NCBI RefSeq assembly: GCF_005502435.1
Contig: NZ_SCOU01000003.1
Span: forward strand, 124,001 to 188,000
DNA: 64,000 nucleotides
Direction: 5' to 3'
Source: Methylobacillus flagellatus
GTDB lineage: Bacteria > Pseudomonadota > Gammaproteobacteria > Burkholderiales > Methylophilaceae
Position 1 is the first letter of the stretch. The number at the start of each line of letters is the position of its first letter. A model generated the notes under the pieces. That model was not told the origin of the DNA. It searched no databases and worked only from the letters and a program-made list of their open reading frames with translations. Below, in pieces: positions 28,161 through 37,445 of this stretch. Both the position numbers and the translations under genes were made by a program.

Positions 28161-29905
28161 CCAACCATTCCTTTCAATTCCAGCAGCTCTCGCACGATGC
28201 CACTCTGCACCTTGGCCAGCTCGGTCTCGTCCACTTCACCCACCTCGGCCTGAATCAGCCGATCCAGAATCACACCCGGCGCGTCGTAGCGCACTTCCTC
28301 GAACACATCGGTTTTGTAACGGGACAGTGAAAGGTCAAAGTTGTTCTTTTCATCCGCAATCTCGGTTCGGGGCACCATGAAGCACTTGGCCGTGCGGTCG
28401 GTGTCTGTGGCCGGGTTGCGGGCGTGGTATTTGGCAACGATGTCTTGCAGGTCACCGTTGCCATCCTGTTTGCTACGTTTGTCGTCCAGCGAATAGCCGT
28501 CGGCGGCCATCTCAAAAAACCAGACGTACTCGGTGGCGGGCTGGATGATCTTGTCTTTCGGCCCCCAGACCTTGGTGAACAACAGAATGGCAGTGCTGAC
28601 CCCTGCATAGGGTTTGAACACACCACTGGGCAGGGTGATGATGGCTTTGAGGTCGCAGCGCTCCACCAGCAACTGGCGCAGCGCTTTGAACGCGCCGCCA
28701 GAACCAAATAGCACGCCCTGCGGCACGATCACGCAAGCGGTGCCGCCTTTCTTCAGCAGGCGATAGATGTTCTCGACAAACAGCAGCTCGGTCTTGGTGG
28801 TGCCCAGTTGCAGGTTTTCGTTGATGTCGCCCTTGTCGATGCTGCCGGTAAAGGGCGGGTTGGCCATCACAATGTCGTATTCGGATTCCTCGGTGTAGCT
28901 TTTGCTGAGGGTGTCCTTGTAGTCGATGTGCGGTTCGTCGATGCCGTGCATCATCAGGTTCATCAGCCCCAGGCGCACCATGGTGGCGTCAATGTCGTAG
29001 CCGTACAGGGAGTCTTGAAGGATGTTCTGCGCTTTTTCTGTCAATGCGGCAGCGACTGAGGTGCGCACAAAACCATCTTCATCGGGTGTGAGGTCTTTGG
29101 TGCCTACCTTGATAGCGAGTTGCGTAACAATGTATTGGTAAACGCCAAGCAGGAAGCCGCCGGAACCGCAGGCTGGGTCAGCAATTTTGTGGCCTAGTTG
29201 CGGCTGTACCAGATCTGCCATCAGCTTGATGATGTGGCGCGGGGTGCGAAACTGGCCGTTCTTGCCCGCAGTGGCGATCTCGGACAGCAGCATTTCATAC
29301 ACATCGCCCTGAATGTCCTGAAATGCCTGGCCGTTTTCGCGTGAGTCGCGCTCCATCACCTCGAAGATGTCGTCTATGGTCTTCACCGCTTCTACCAGCA
29401 GCGCTGGCTTGGGGATGATGAAGACCGCGTTCTTCATGTGGTGGGTGAAGTTGGATTCTGATCCGTTCAGGTCCTTCAGGAACGGGAATACCCTGCCCTG
29501 CACATGCTGCAGCATTTCTTCGGCCTGCATGCGCTTGAATTCGCTCCAGCGCAGCGTGCGCTTGTCGATGGCAAACTTTTTTTCGTCTTCCAGTTTTCTT
29601 TGCCAATCTGCATCGCTATCGCTATCGCTATCGCTATCGCTATCGCTATCGCTATCGCTATCGCTAGCGTCGCGGCGTGCACGATACTCAAGTGGAATCC
29701 AGCTGCCTTCGAATTTGGAGGTGTAATTCTCCTCGGTCCATTCGGCATCGGCCTGCCGTTTCTGGTCCAGTTCGTCCAGCCGCTTCATGAACAGCAGGTA
29801 AGTGATCTGCTCAATGGCAGTGAGCGGGTTGCTGATGCCGCCGCTCCAGAATTTGTTCCAGAGCTGGTTGATTTTGCTTCTAAGTTCGGGGTTGTTTTGC
29901 AGCAT
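28157..29905 (-). CDS. hsdM: Type I restriction-modification DNA methyltransferase subunit
   Basis: Adenine-N6 methyltransferase of the type I complex. An HsdM N-terminal helical domain starts MLQNNPELRSKINQLWNKFW. The catalytic domain has the SAM motif ADPACGSGGFLLGVY and the catalytic NPPF in DIVMANPPFTGS. Between them, the acidic linker near residue 80 is formed by nine perfect Ser-Asp repeats encoded by a hexanucleotide microsatellite. The 582-residue length is otherwise normal. It is upstream of hsdS and downstream of dinD. Confidence 0.94.
   Translation of the reverse strand: MLQNNPELRSKINQLWNKFWSGGISNPLTAIEQITYLLFMKRLDELDQKRQADAEWTEENYTSKFEGSWIPLEYRARRDASDSDSDSDSDSDSDSDSDADWQRKLEDEKKFAIDKRTLRWSEFKRMQAEEMLQHVQGRVFPFLKDLNGSESNFTHHMKNAVFIIPKPALLVEAVKTIDDIFEVMERDSRENGQAFQDIQGDVYEMLLSEIATAGKNGQFRTPRHIIKLMADLVQPQLGHKIADPACGSGGFLLGVYQYIVTQLAIKVGTKDLTPDEDGFVRTSVAAALTEKAQNILQDSLYGYDIDATMVRLGLMNLMMHGIDEPHIDYKDTLSKSYTEESEYDIVMANPPFTGSIDKGDINENLQLGTTKTELLFVENIYRLLKKGGTACVIVPQGVLFGSGGAFKALRQLLVERCDLKAIITLPSGVFKPYAGVSTAILLFTKVWGPKDKIIQPATEYVWFFEMAADGYSLDDKRSKQDGNGDLQDIVAKYHARNPATDTDRTAKCFMVPRTEIADEKNNFDLSLSRYKTDVFEEVRYDAPGVILDRLIQAEVGEVDETELAKVQSGIVRELLELKGMVG
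29612..29665. repeat. Hexanucleotide microsatellite (ATCGCT)9 inside hsdM
   Basis: Nine uninterrupted copies of ATCGCT (54 bases) encode (Ser-Asp)9 on the minus strand, flanked by imperfect copies. Because the unit is six bases, copy changes keep the frame and lengthen or shorten the linker by two residues each. Confidence 0.97.
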
Positions 29906-29932
29906 GGGGTGATCTATTTCTTATGGTTGTTT

Positions 29933-30790
29933 TTAGTTTTTTGGAGCCGGGAGTTTGCCGGCGCGTTTTACAAGCTTCTTTTCCTCGGCTTTAACGCGCC
30001 GTTCCAGTTTTTTGATGTCTTCTTCAGGTGGTAATGCTTCTGGCTTGATGCCGCGCTGATCAAGCATGGCGCGCACGCTTTGGTTGTTCTGCACGTGTTC
30101 GCGGGTGATGGCCTGTTCGCCCTGCAAGTTGTCCTGGCTTACATTGTGGTTGGTCATTTCCGTGGCCAGGTTTTTTGCTGCGATGGTCAGGGTGGGTAGA
30201 AAGTCAGCTAGTGGACGGGTTTGGGTAATGCCAAAACGATCTTTCATGGCCTGCGTGGTGTGGCCTCCAAACAGTGCCGCATCGCCTCTGGAACGGATAC
30301 GGCCAAATCCTGTGTCGTCAACGCCGCGTTCATAGAGGTTTTGTGACAGGTTTTTTTCTGATTCTCTCAGGCGCTCGCGGGCGTCCAGCCTTGCTTGCAG
30401 TCGCATGCGATCTTCGATCAGCTCCTGTTTGCGCGTCTGGGTGGCGAAGTAGCTCTGGGCAAAGGCAATCGGCTCCTTACGCGGATCACCGTTCTGGGCG
30501 ATGAGGTAGCAGGCATAGCGGGTTAGCATGAAATCGTCGATAGGCCGCTGCCCGCCCTTGCCGATTTCGATCATTTTCGTGACGCCACGAAAATGATCCT
30601 CTGCCGAATAGCCGGTTGTTTCGCATGACTCGATGGCTCGCCGGATGGCGGTCTGGAAGTTTTCCCAGCGGGCGTAACCAAGTGGCTCCATCAGGTCACG
30701 GGCAAACCAGAATTCAACCCCATCTTCAGGGATAGTTTGACTCAAGGCATCGAAATGGCTTTTCATCAGTTGGATGGTGTTTGATTCCAT
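29933..30790 (-). CDS. dinD: DNA-damage-inducible protein D homologue
   Basis: 285 residues. The N-terminal Bro/KilA-like fold contains FWFARDLMEPLGYARWENFQTAI, followed by the conserved FRGVTKMIEIGKGGQRPIDDFMLTRYACYLIAQNGDPRK stretch of DinD. The C-terminal half is charged and helical and ends with Lys-rich KKLVKRAGKLPAPKN. In E. coli the gene is SOS-induced and the protein inhibits RecA filament activity. Here it lies between hsdR and hsdM on the same strand, a position seen in other type I loci, so it is probably carried by the island rather than a chromosomal SOS gene. No clear LexA box was found in front of it. Confidence 0.88.
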   Translation of the reverse strand: MESNTIQLMKSHFDALSQTIPEDGVEFWFARDLMEPLGYARWENFQTAIRRAIESCETTGYSAEDHFRGVTKMIEIGKGGQRPIDDFMLTRYACYLIAQNGDPRKEPIAFAQSYFATQTRKQELIEDRMRLQARLDARERLRESEKNLSQNLYERGVDDTGFGRIRSRGDAALFGGHTTQAMKDRFGITQTRPLADFLPTLTIAAKNLATEMTNHNVSQDNLQGEQAITREHVQNNQSVRAMLDQRGIKPEALPPEEDIKKLERRVKAEEKKLVKRAGKLPAPKN

Positions 30791-30819
30791 GAGGCCTCCT
30801 GGTTGTTTCTGCTCAGCAA

Positions 30820-33618
30820 TTACGCGGCCAGTCGCTCTGTGAGTTGCAGAATTTCATTGATTTCAGCCGGGCTGAATACACCGCGTATGCCCTGCGGGTG
30901 AATGACGGTGAACGGCGCGTTGATCAGGTCTTTCTTTTCCACCTTCTCTCGTTCGATGATGAAGTTTTTCAACAGGTTGAGGAATTCCAACTGCCGACTG
31001 GATAAAGTAGTGTGGGCGCGGACGAAATGATCAAATGCTGTACTGACTTGATCAGGGAAGCTTTTCAGTACTTCAATACCAACAATGTGGCGGATAAATT
31101 GAATGAAACGCGCCTTGCGGTTTTGATAAACCTGCTGCAACAGGGTTTCCGTGATGTGGGGGTGTTCTTCGTGCAGCAGTTCGGCGAGTTGGTTTGCCTC
31201 GTCTGCGCTTACCGGCTCACCAGTTTTAATTTTTTGCAGCACCTCGTTGTGCTCGGTGAGTTCGGCAATCAGTGTCTCTACCATTTCTCGGTAATGGCTG
31301 ATGCTCACGGCTTCGTGCTGAGGGCCGAACTCCACCCATTCTTTCTTATGCAGCTCGTCAGCCAGATCCAAGTGGGTTTGCACCTGCCCTGTGTTCTGTT
31401 CCCGGAATTTCATCAACGGGCCAAGTTTGGTCACCAGTTCATCCAAGGCGTCTTCATCTGCTTTACCCCAGTAGTGGCTGGTTTGCGCAGCGCGGATCAG
31501 CACTTCTTCCAATTTTACAAAACTGACGGAGAGGGGTAATTCACTGATCTGTTCAACGATGCCTTCTTTGAGGGTTTCGGCTTGCTCCTTGTCTTCGTTC
31601 AGGGCCGACAGCGAATATTCGAGTAGGTCACGTTCGAAACGCATAGCCTTGAAGTCGGCATCCGAGACGGTGCGGAACAGTGGTTTGATCTCCGCGCGTA
31701 GGAATTCAACTCTGTCATGACTTAAGCTGATCCAGAAGTTTTCATCTTCCAGCCTTGCCAGCCCAACAGCAGCTTCTTTAATCACTATCGACGCTTTGGG
31801 TAACGCAGTAATCTGCAGCCGCAGTTTGGCGATTTCGCGGGTAGCGATGTCGGCATGGCCAGCGTCGTTAGCTTTCTCGATTTTGTCCAGTCTTAGACCC
31901 ACTAGCCGCACGGGCAGTGGCAATTGTGGCTTGAGCTCCTTGCCCTTGGGGTTGAGCTTGAAGTATTCGAAGTTGTCCCAGCAGTCCAGGATCAGGAACA
32001 CGTCTTTTTCAAGGCACCAGGGCTTGGGTTTGTTGGTTTCCAGCAAGCGCGTGCCGCGCCCGACCATTTGCCAGAACTTGGTATAGGAATAGACCGGCTT
32101 GGCGAACACGAGGTTGACGATTTCACGTACGTCAATGCCGGTATCAAGCATGTCTACGCTGATGGCGATGCGCGGCATGTCGTTGTTGGTAAATTGATCG
32201 AGCAGGCCGCCCTTGCCATAAACGCGAGGATCGTCCGACACCAGCACCTTGGCCAACTCGCCGTGGTACTGGGGGTAGAGCTTGTCGAAGATTTCTTCCA
32301 TACGGCGTGCGTGGGCCTTGGTGGCGCAGAAGAAGATGGTTTTGCCGGGCAGTACGCCGTTGGCGTCCTTGATGGCTTCTTCCATGAACTCGCGGACGAT
32401 CAGGGTGTTGGTACCCTTGTTGATTACCTGCTTTTCAAGCTGCGAACCTTCGAAGTTGATTTCTTCGACCTCTTTGCCTTGCAAGATCAGCTTCTTCTGG
32501 TCTTCCAGCGAAATGGTTCGCTTGCTGATACCTTCCATCTGGAACTTGGTCTGGATTTTCATGACCTGGAAGTTGCAGAGGTAAGGTGGCACGTTGTTCA
32601 CGGCCTCTTCAAAGGTATAGGCAAAAGTCGGCAAGCCGTCTTCGCAGTGGAACAGCTGAAAGGTATTGTGATCGATGATGTCAGTCGGCGTGGCTGTCAA
32701 ACCCAGGGTGATGGTTTTGAAATAATCGAGCACTTCGCCGAAGGTGTTATAGATGGAACGGTGGCTCTCATCGACGACGATCAAATCGAAGAAGTGTGGC
32801 GACAGCCGCTGTGTTTCGTCCCGAATGATGTTGAGCATCGTGGGATAGGTGGCAACGTAGATGCGCCGATCTGTGGCAAGCAGCTTTTCCCCCAAGTTTG
32901 GCCAGCGTGGCTCGTTCGGGAGATGTTCTTTGAAGGCGGCCAGCGCTTGTTCACGTAGCGCAATCCGGTCAACCAGGAATAGCACTTTCTCGGCATGGCC
33001 AGCGCGCATCAAGGCGTCAACCATGGCAATGCAGGTGCGAGTTTTGCCAGTGCCGGTAGCCATTACCAGTAAAAAGTTGCGCTTTTTCTGTTCGATACCT
33101 TCGAGTACGGAGCGAATAGCACGAATCTGGTAATCACGGCCGGCGATCGAGGTGTTGATGAACTCTTGTGTCAGTGGTTTGCGATTGCGACGGATGTAGG
33201 CAAAGCGTTCCAAATCGTCGCGTGTGGGGAAGCCGATGACCTTGCGTGGCGGGGCATTTTCCAGATCCCAAAAATAGGTTTCATGACCATTAGTGTAGAA
33301 ACAGAATGGCAGCTCACTGCCTAGCTGCGTCTGGATGTTGTAGCAGTACTGCTTAGCCTGCTCTCGGCCAATGGCCGCATCACGACTGGATTTTTTAGCT
33401 TCGATGACGGCCAGTGGTTTGCGGTCTTTTCCGAGCAGAACGTAGTCACTAAACTGGTGCCCTTCATACGGGGTGCGTGGTTCAGCCACGCCTTCGGGTA
33501 AAGCGGTCAGAATGTCAAATTCTTCGACAACCTGAGTTGGGTCTTTGACGTTCCACCCGGATTGGGCGAGTTGCTCATCAATCAGTTCTGATCGAGTTTG
33601 TGCTTCTGATTTAGTCAT
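30820..33618 (-). CDS. hsdR: Type I restriction enzyme R subunit (nuclease-translocase)
   Basis: ATP-driven DNA translocase and endonuclease of the type I system. The N-terminal nuclease core is visible: SDYVLLGKDRKPLAVIEAKKSS contains the D...ExK catalytic residues. The helicase domain has Walker A MATGTGKTRT, the DEAH-type box VDESH, LGLTATP and the VGRGTRLLE motif VI. The start was set at ATG 33618 (MTKSEAQTRSE), six codons inside the longest frame. It is first in the minus-strand run hsdR-dinD-hsdM-hsdS-ATPase. Confidence 0.94.
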   Translation of the reverse strand: MTKSEAQTRSELIDEQLAQSGWNVKDPTQVVEEFDILTALPEGVAEPRTPYEGHQFSDYVLLGKDRKPLAVIEAKKSSRDAAIGREQAKQYCYNIQTQLGSELPFCFYTNGHETYFWDLENAPPRKVIGFPTRDDLERFAYIRRNRKPLTQEFINTSIAGRDYQIRAIRSVLEGIEQKKRNFLLVMATGTGKTRTCIAMVDALMRAGHAEKVLFLVDRIALREQALAAFKEHLPNEPRWPNLGEKLLATDRRIYVATYPTMLNIIRDETQRLSPHFFDLIVVDESHRSIYNTFGEVLDYFKTITLGLTATPTDIIDHNTFQLFHCEDGLPTFAYTFEEAVNNVPPYLCNFQVMKIQTKFQMEGISKRTISLEDQKKLILQGKEVEEINFEGSQLEKQVINKGTNTLIVREFMEEAIKDANGVLPGKTIFFCATKAHARRMEEIFDKLYPQYHGELAKVLVSDDPRVYGKGGLLDQFTNNDMPRIAISVDMLDTGIDVREIVNLVFAKPVYSYTKFWQMVGRGTRLLETNKPKPWCLEKDVFLILDCWDNFEYFKLNPKGKELKPQLPLPVRLVGLRLDKIEKANDAGHADIATREIAKLRLQITALPKASIVIKEAAVGLARLEDENFWISLSHDRVEFLRAEIKPLFRTVSDADFKAMRFERDLLEYSLSALNEDKEQAETLKEGIVEQISELPLSVSFVKLEEVLIRAAQTSHYWGKADEDALDELVTKLGPLMKFREQNTGQVQTHLDLADELHKKEWVEFGPQHEAVSISHYREMVETLIAELTEHNEVLQKIKTGEPVSADEANQLAELLHEEHPHITETLLQQVYQNRKARFIQFIRHIVGIEVLKSFPDQVSTAFDHFVRAHTTLSSRQLEFLNLLKNFIIEREKVEKKDLINAPFTVIHPQGIRGVFSPAEINEILQLTERLAA

Positions 33619-34009
33619 AAACCGTGCTCGCTGCAAGCCTATTGCAATTGACTACTAGGTGCTGGGGCAGGCTTTTTCAGCTTGACCTTATGTATGGCAA
33701 CAATTGTTTGGTCAGGCCATGAAGCAGGGTGCATCATTTTTTACCCCCGATAAATCAATCAATTGAGCAGAGTGAGACTACCTCGAAACTGGCCTCAATC
33801 ACTTACCACTTACGGGTAATACCAAAGCTGAACGCCGATGGTGTTGGTGGGCTGGTTGTATAAGGCAGCTATTAATTATTTACTGAAGTTTATCATCATC
33901 AATCTACGTAATACCCATAAGTAACGGCTGTTATTTTTGGAATAAACAGAACACTAAATGCGCCTGCTAGCTCAAAAGCTCATTGCCAAAAACTTGCGAT
34001 GCCCAACAG
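33619..34009. other. AT-rich gap between hsdR and the metE terminator
   Basis: About 390 bases without a gene. It must hold the promoter of the restriction genes (minus strand) but I see no clear -35/-10 pair. Near 33800-33860 the minus strand has a roughly 20-codon open tail ending SFGITRKW, which resembles the end of an outer-membrane protein, but it has a stop just upstream and is probably chance or a remnant. No attachment site or integrase trace was seen. Confidence 0.5.
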
Positions 34010-34072
34010 AACAAGGCCCTGCCTTCAGCGCTAGTATTTAGCTAGTCGCGCTGAAATCAGGGCCTTGTTTTT
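34010..34072 (-). terminator. Long hairpin, probable terminator of metE
   Basis: AACAAGGCCCTG (34010-34021) and CAGGGCCTTGTT (34058-34069) form a 12-bp stem, extended inside by TCAGCGC/GCGCTGA with small mismatches. The clean T-run is on the plus strand; in the metE direction it is interrupted (TTGTTCTGTT). It marks the right border of the restriction island. Confidence 0.65.
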
Positions 34073-34089
34073 GACACTTCTGTTCGCGT

Positions 34090-36384
34090 TTACGCCAGCG
34101 TTTCACGCAGCCTTTGCGCGGCGGTCACCATATTACGCAGCGCCGGGATCACTTCATCCCATTGCCGGGTTTTCAGGCCGCAGTCCGGGTTCACCCACAG
34201 GCGTTCGGCCGGGATGCGCTCGGCGGCTTTCTGCATCAGTTGCACGATGTGCGCTTCGCTGGGGATGTTGGGCGAGTGGATGTCATACACGCCCGGCCCG
34301 ATCTCGTTCGGGTAGTTGAAGTGCTCGAAGGCGTCCAGCAGCTCCATATCCGAACGCGAAGTCTCGATGGTGATCACGTCGGCATCCATATCGGCGATGG
34401 CGGCGATGATGTCATTGAACTCCGAATAGCACATGTGGGTGTGGATCTGCGTGGCGTCGCCCACACCATTGGCGCTGATGCGGAACGAAGTGACGGCCCA
34501 CTCCAGATAGTGCTGCCATTCCGATCTGCGTAGCGGCAGGCCTTCACGCAGGGCGGCTTCGTCGATCTGGATCACGCGTACACCGGCCTTTTCCAGATCC
34601 AGCACTTCGGCGCGGATGGCCAGCGCCAGCTGGTAACAGGACACCCAGCGCGGCTGGTCGTCGCGCACGAAGGACCAGTTCAGGATGGTGACCGGGCCGG
34701 TGAGCATGCCTTTCATCGGCTTGTCGGTGAGCGCTTGTGCGAAGCGGGTCCAGTGCACGGTCATGGCCTTGGGGCGGCTGATGTCGCCATACAGGATGGG
34801 CGGTTTCACGCAGCGCGAGCCGTACGATTGCACCCAGCCGAACTGACTGAAGGCGTAGCCTTCCAGCTGTTCACCGAAGTATTCCACCATGTCGTTGCGC
34901 TCGGCTTCGCCATGCACCAGCACATCCAGCCCCAGGGCCTCCTGTTCGCGCACGCTGTGCACGATCTCTGCGCGCATGGCGGCGTTGTAGGCCGCTTCGT
35001 CGATCTCGCCTGCCTTGAAGCGGCGGCGCGCCTGACGGATCTCGGCGGTCTGCGGGAACGAGCCTATGGTGGTGGTGGGGAACCTGGGCAGCTTCAGCAA
35101 GGCGGCCTGCCGGGCGGCGCGCTGAGCATACGCACTGTTGCGCTCACCCAATTGAGGGCTTATTTCGGCAATGGCGGCTTTCACGACCGGGTTGTGCACG
35201 CGTGCCGAATTGCGGCGCGCTTCGATGGCGGCGCGGTTGGCGGCAAGGGCTTGTTTCACGGCGGCACGGCCTTGATTCAGCGCGCTGGCCAGCACCTGCA
35301 GCTCCTCCAGTTTCTGTTTTGCAAACGCCAGCCAGGATTTGATCTCGCCATCCAGCGTGTGCTCGCTATCGAGATCCACCGGCACATGCAGCAAAGAGCA
35401 TGAGGGGGCGATCCACAGCCGGTCGCCCAAGCGCTGGGCCAGCGGTTCCAGCCAGTCCAGCGTGGCGTTCAAGTCGGTCTTCCAGATGTTGCGGCCATTG
35501 ATCACTCCCAGCGACAGCACGCGCTCGGTTGGCAGTTGGGCGAGCAGCGCGTCCACTTCCTGCCGTGCGTTGATGGCGTCGATGTGCACCCCCTGCACCG
35601 GCAGGCTGGCCAGCAGCGGCAGGTTGTCGCGCAGTTCGCCAAAGTAAGTGGCCAGCAGCAGCTTGACCTTGCTGGCGCCCAGCACCTGATAAGCACGCGT
35701 GAACGCCTGCTGCCAGCTGGCATCCAGCTCCGTCACCAGGATGGGCTCGTCGATCTGCACCCATTCCGCGCCTTGTGCAGCCAGTGTGGCGAGCAGTTCC
35801 ACGTAGACCGGCAACAGGCGCTCCAGCAGCGTCAGCTTTTCGGAACTATCCTTGGTTTTACCGATGGCCAGATAAGTGAGCGGGCCTATGATCACAGGCT
35901 TGGCTTTGACGCCCAGCGCCCGCGCTTCGGCCAGTTGTTCCAGCAGGCGGCTGGCATCCAGCTGGAACGCGGTGCTGGTGCTGAATTCGGGCACGATGTA
36001 GTGGTAATTGGTATCGAACCACTTGGTCATTTCGCCCGCCGCAACGCCATGGCAGCAATGGTCATGCGCTTCTGAAGGCTGCGCAGAGCGGCCGCGCGCC
36101 ACGCGGAAGTAGTTGTCCAGCGGGTCGCCATGAAAATCGCGCACGCGTTCAGGCAGATTGCCCAGCGTGAAGCTCATGTCCAGCACCTGATCGTAAAAGG
36201 CGAAATCGCCCACGGGCGTCAGGTGCAGTGCCGACTGTTCCTGCCAGTGCTTGCGGCGCAGTGCAGCGCCTACTGATTTGAGTTCCTCGCGCGAAGATTG
36301 CCCGTTCCAATAGGATTCGAGCGCGAACTTCAACTCGCGCTTGGCCCCGATGCGCGGGAAGCCGAGGTTATGGGTGTGTGCCAT
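34090..36384 (-). CDS. metE: Cobalamin-independent methionine synthase
   Basis: Transfers the methyl group of 5-methyltetrahydropteroyl-triglutamate to homocysteine without B12. The duplicated barrel is visible: N-terminal [17 protein letters not shown] and C-terminal [18 protein letters not shown]. Zinc ligands lie in [12 protein letters not shown] and NPDCGLKTR, and the substrate loop is [16 protein letters not shown]. The 764-residue length is normal. It is divergent from metR, so activation by MetR with homocysteine is expected. There is no cobalamin riboswitch in its short upstream region. Confidence 0.97.
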   Translation of the reverse strand: MAHTHNLGFPRIGAKRELKFALESYWNGQSSREELKSVGAALRRKHWQEQSALHLTPVGDFAFYDQVLDMSFTLGNLPERVRDFHGDPLDNYFRVARGRSAQPSEAHDHCCHGVAAGEMTKWFDTNYHYIVPEFSTSTAFQLDASRLLEQLAEARALGVKAKPVIIGPLTYLAIGKTKDSSEKLTLLERLLPVYVELLATLAAQGAEWVQIDEPILVTELDASWQQAFTRAYQVLGASKVKLLLATYFGELRDNLPLLASLPVQGVHIDAINARQEVDALLAQLPTERVLSLGVINGRNIWKTDLNATLDWLEPLAQRLGDRLWIAPSCSLLHVPVDLDSEHTLDGEIKSWLAFAKQKLEELQVLASALNQGRAAVKQALAANRAAIEARRNSARVHNPVVKAAIAEISPQLGERNSAYAQRAARQAALLKLPRFPTTTIGSFPQTAEIRQARRRFKAGEIDEAAYNAAMRAEIVHSVREQEALGLDVLVHGEAERNDMVEYFGEQLEGYAFSQFGWVQSYGSRCVKPPILYGDISRPKAMTVHWTRFAQALTDKPMKGMLTGPVTILNWSFVRDDQPRWVSCYQLALAIRAEVLDLEKAGVRVIQIDEAALREGLPLRRSEWQHYLEWAVTSFRISANGVGDATQIHTHMCYSEFNDIIAAIADMDADVITIETSRSDMELLDAFEHFNYPNEIGPGVYDIHSPNIPSEAHIVQLMQKAAERIPAERLWVNPDCGLKTRQWDEVIPALRNMVTAAQRLRETLA

Positions 36385-36481
36385 GCTGTTTTCCTTCGCT
36401 TGTATTTTTTGAGTGGTTTTGAGTAGCGCTATCGTAGAGTGCTATTCCAATGAATAAAAATGGTATTGTTTCATCTATCAA

Positions 36482-36494
36482 TGAATATTTTTCA
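36482..36494. promoter_or_regulatory. Candidate MetR binding site
   Basis: TGAATATTTTTCA fits the MetR consensus TGAA-N5-TTCA. It lies in the metE-metR divergent region, about 12 bases before the chosen metR start, a position suited to autoregulation. Confidence 0.55.
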
Positions 36495-36506
36495 TCAAGG
36501 ATGGAT

Positions 36507-37394
36507 ATGGCGATACTGGAACGCATGCATCTGGCCATCATTCGCGAGGTGGATCAGCACGGCTCGCTGACGGCGGCCGCCGAGCGTTTGCATCTGACCC
36601 AATCGGCGCTGAGTCACACCATGCGCAAGCTGGAAGACCAGTTAGGCGTGGCCATCTGGCGCCGGGAGGGCCGCAGCCTGCACCCCACCCAGGCGGGTGA
36701 ATATCTGCTGGCAGTGGCCAACCGGCTGGTGCCGCAACTGAGCCACGCGGAAGAGCGCCTCAAGCAATTCGCACGCGGTGAATGTGGGGCCTTGCGCATC
36801 GGCATGGAATGCCACCCCTGCTACCAGTGGCTGCTCAAGATCGTCTCGCCTTACCTGGCGGCCTGGCCGAGCGTGGATGTGGATGTGAAGCAGAAATTCC
36901 AGTTTGGTGGCCTGGGGGCGCTGTTCGGCTATGACATCGATATCCTCGTCACGCCGGACCCGCTGTACAGAAGCGGCCTGCTGTTCGAGCCGGTGTTCGA
37001 TTACGAGCAGGTGCTGGTGGTCGGCCCTGAGCATGCCTTGCGCGATGCGGTTTATGTGCAGCCCGAACAGCTGCTGGATGAAGTGCTGATAACCTACCCG
37101 GTGGCCATAGACCGGCTCGATATCTACACGCAATTCCTCATGCCGGCCGGCATCAGCCCCAGGCGGCACAAGCCGATCGAAACCACGGACATCATGCTGC
37201 AGATGGTGGCCAGTGGTCGCGGCGTGGCGGCCTTGCCGCGCTGGCTGGTGGAGGAATACGCGGCCAAGCTGAATGTGCGCGCCATCCGGCTGGGCCAGGC
37301 CGGCATCGCCAAGCAGATCTTTCTGGGCGTGCGGGAAGCCGATGCTGGCATCGACTACCTGCACGCGTTTGTGGAGTTGGCGCGCGCTCAATGA
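36507..37394 (+). CDS. metR: LysR-type regulator of methionine genes
   Basis: Predicted activator of metE. The N-terminal winged helix-turn-helix is LTAAAERLHLTQSALSHTMRKLEDQLG, followed by the LysR effector-binding domain. The start at 36507 (MAILERMHLAIIREV) is favoured because AAGG lies six bases upstream; an ATG two codons earlier has no room for a ribosome-binding site. The length of 295 fits the family. The position beside metE on the opposite strand identifies it as MetR. Confidence 0.9.
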   Translation: MAILERMHLAIIREVDQHGSLTAAAERLHLTQSALSHTMRKLEDQLGVAIWRREGRSLHPTQAGEYLLAVANRLVPQLSHAEERLKQFARGECGALRIGMECHPCYQWLLKIVSPYLAAWPSVDVDVKQKFQFGGLGALFGYDIDILVTPDPLYRSGLLFEPVFDYEQVLVVGPEHALRDAVYVQPEQLLDEVLITYPVAIDRLDIYTQFLMPAGISPRRHKPIETTDIMLQMVASGRGVAALPRWLVEEYAAKLNVRAIRLGQAGIAKQIFLGVREADAGIDYLHAFVELARAQ

Positions 37395-37445
37395 CCGATT
37401 ATCCAATGAAGGCTTAGCCAATGGCGGCTTGGCGCATCTCCGCTT

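Noticed and set aside
29476-30034. Alternative frames through the hexamer repeat reading (Ile-Ala)n or (Ser-Leu)n
   Set aside because: They exist only because a six-base repeat is open in all frames; the hsdM frame has full homology on both sides.
24640-33640. Integrase, insertion sequence or CRISPR array associated with the restriction island
   Set aside because: No transposase, recombinase or regularly spaced repeat was found in or around it.
33800-33870. Minus-strand tail ending SFGITRKW, like the end of an outer-membrane protein
   Set aside because: Only about 20 codons, stop directly upstream, no other part of a barrel nearby; too short to call a pseudogene.
36385-36500. Search for a cobalamin or SAM riboswitch before metE
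   Set aside because: The gap is about 120 bases and has none of the conserved elements; the B12 riboswitch belongs to nrdA.
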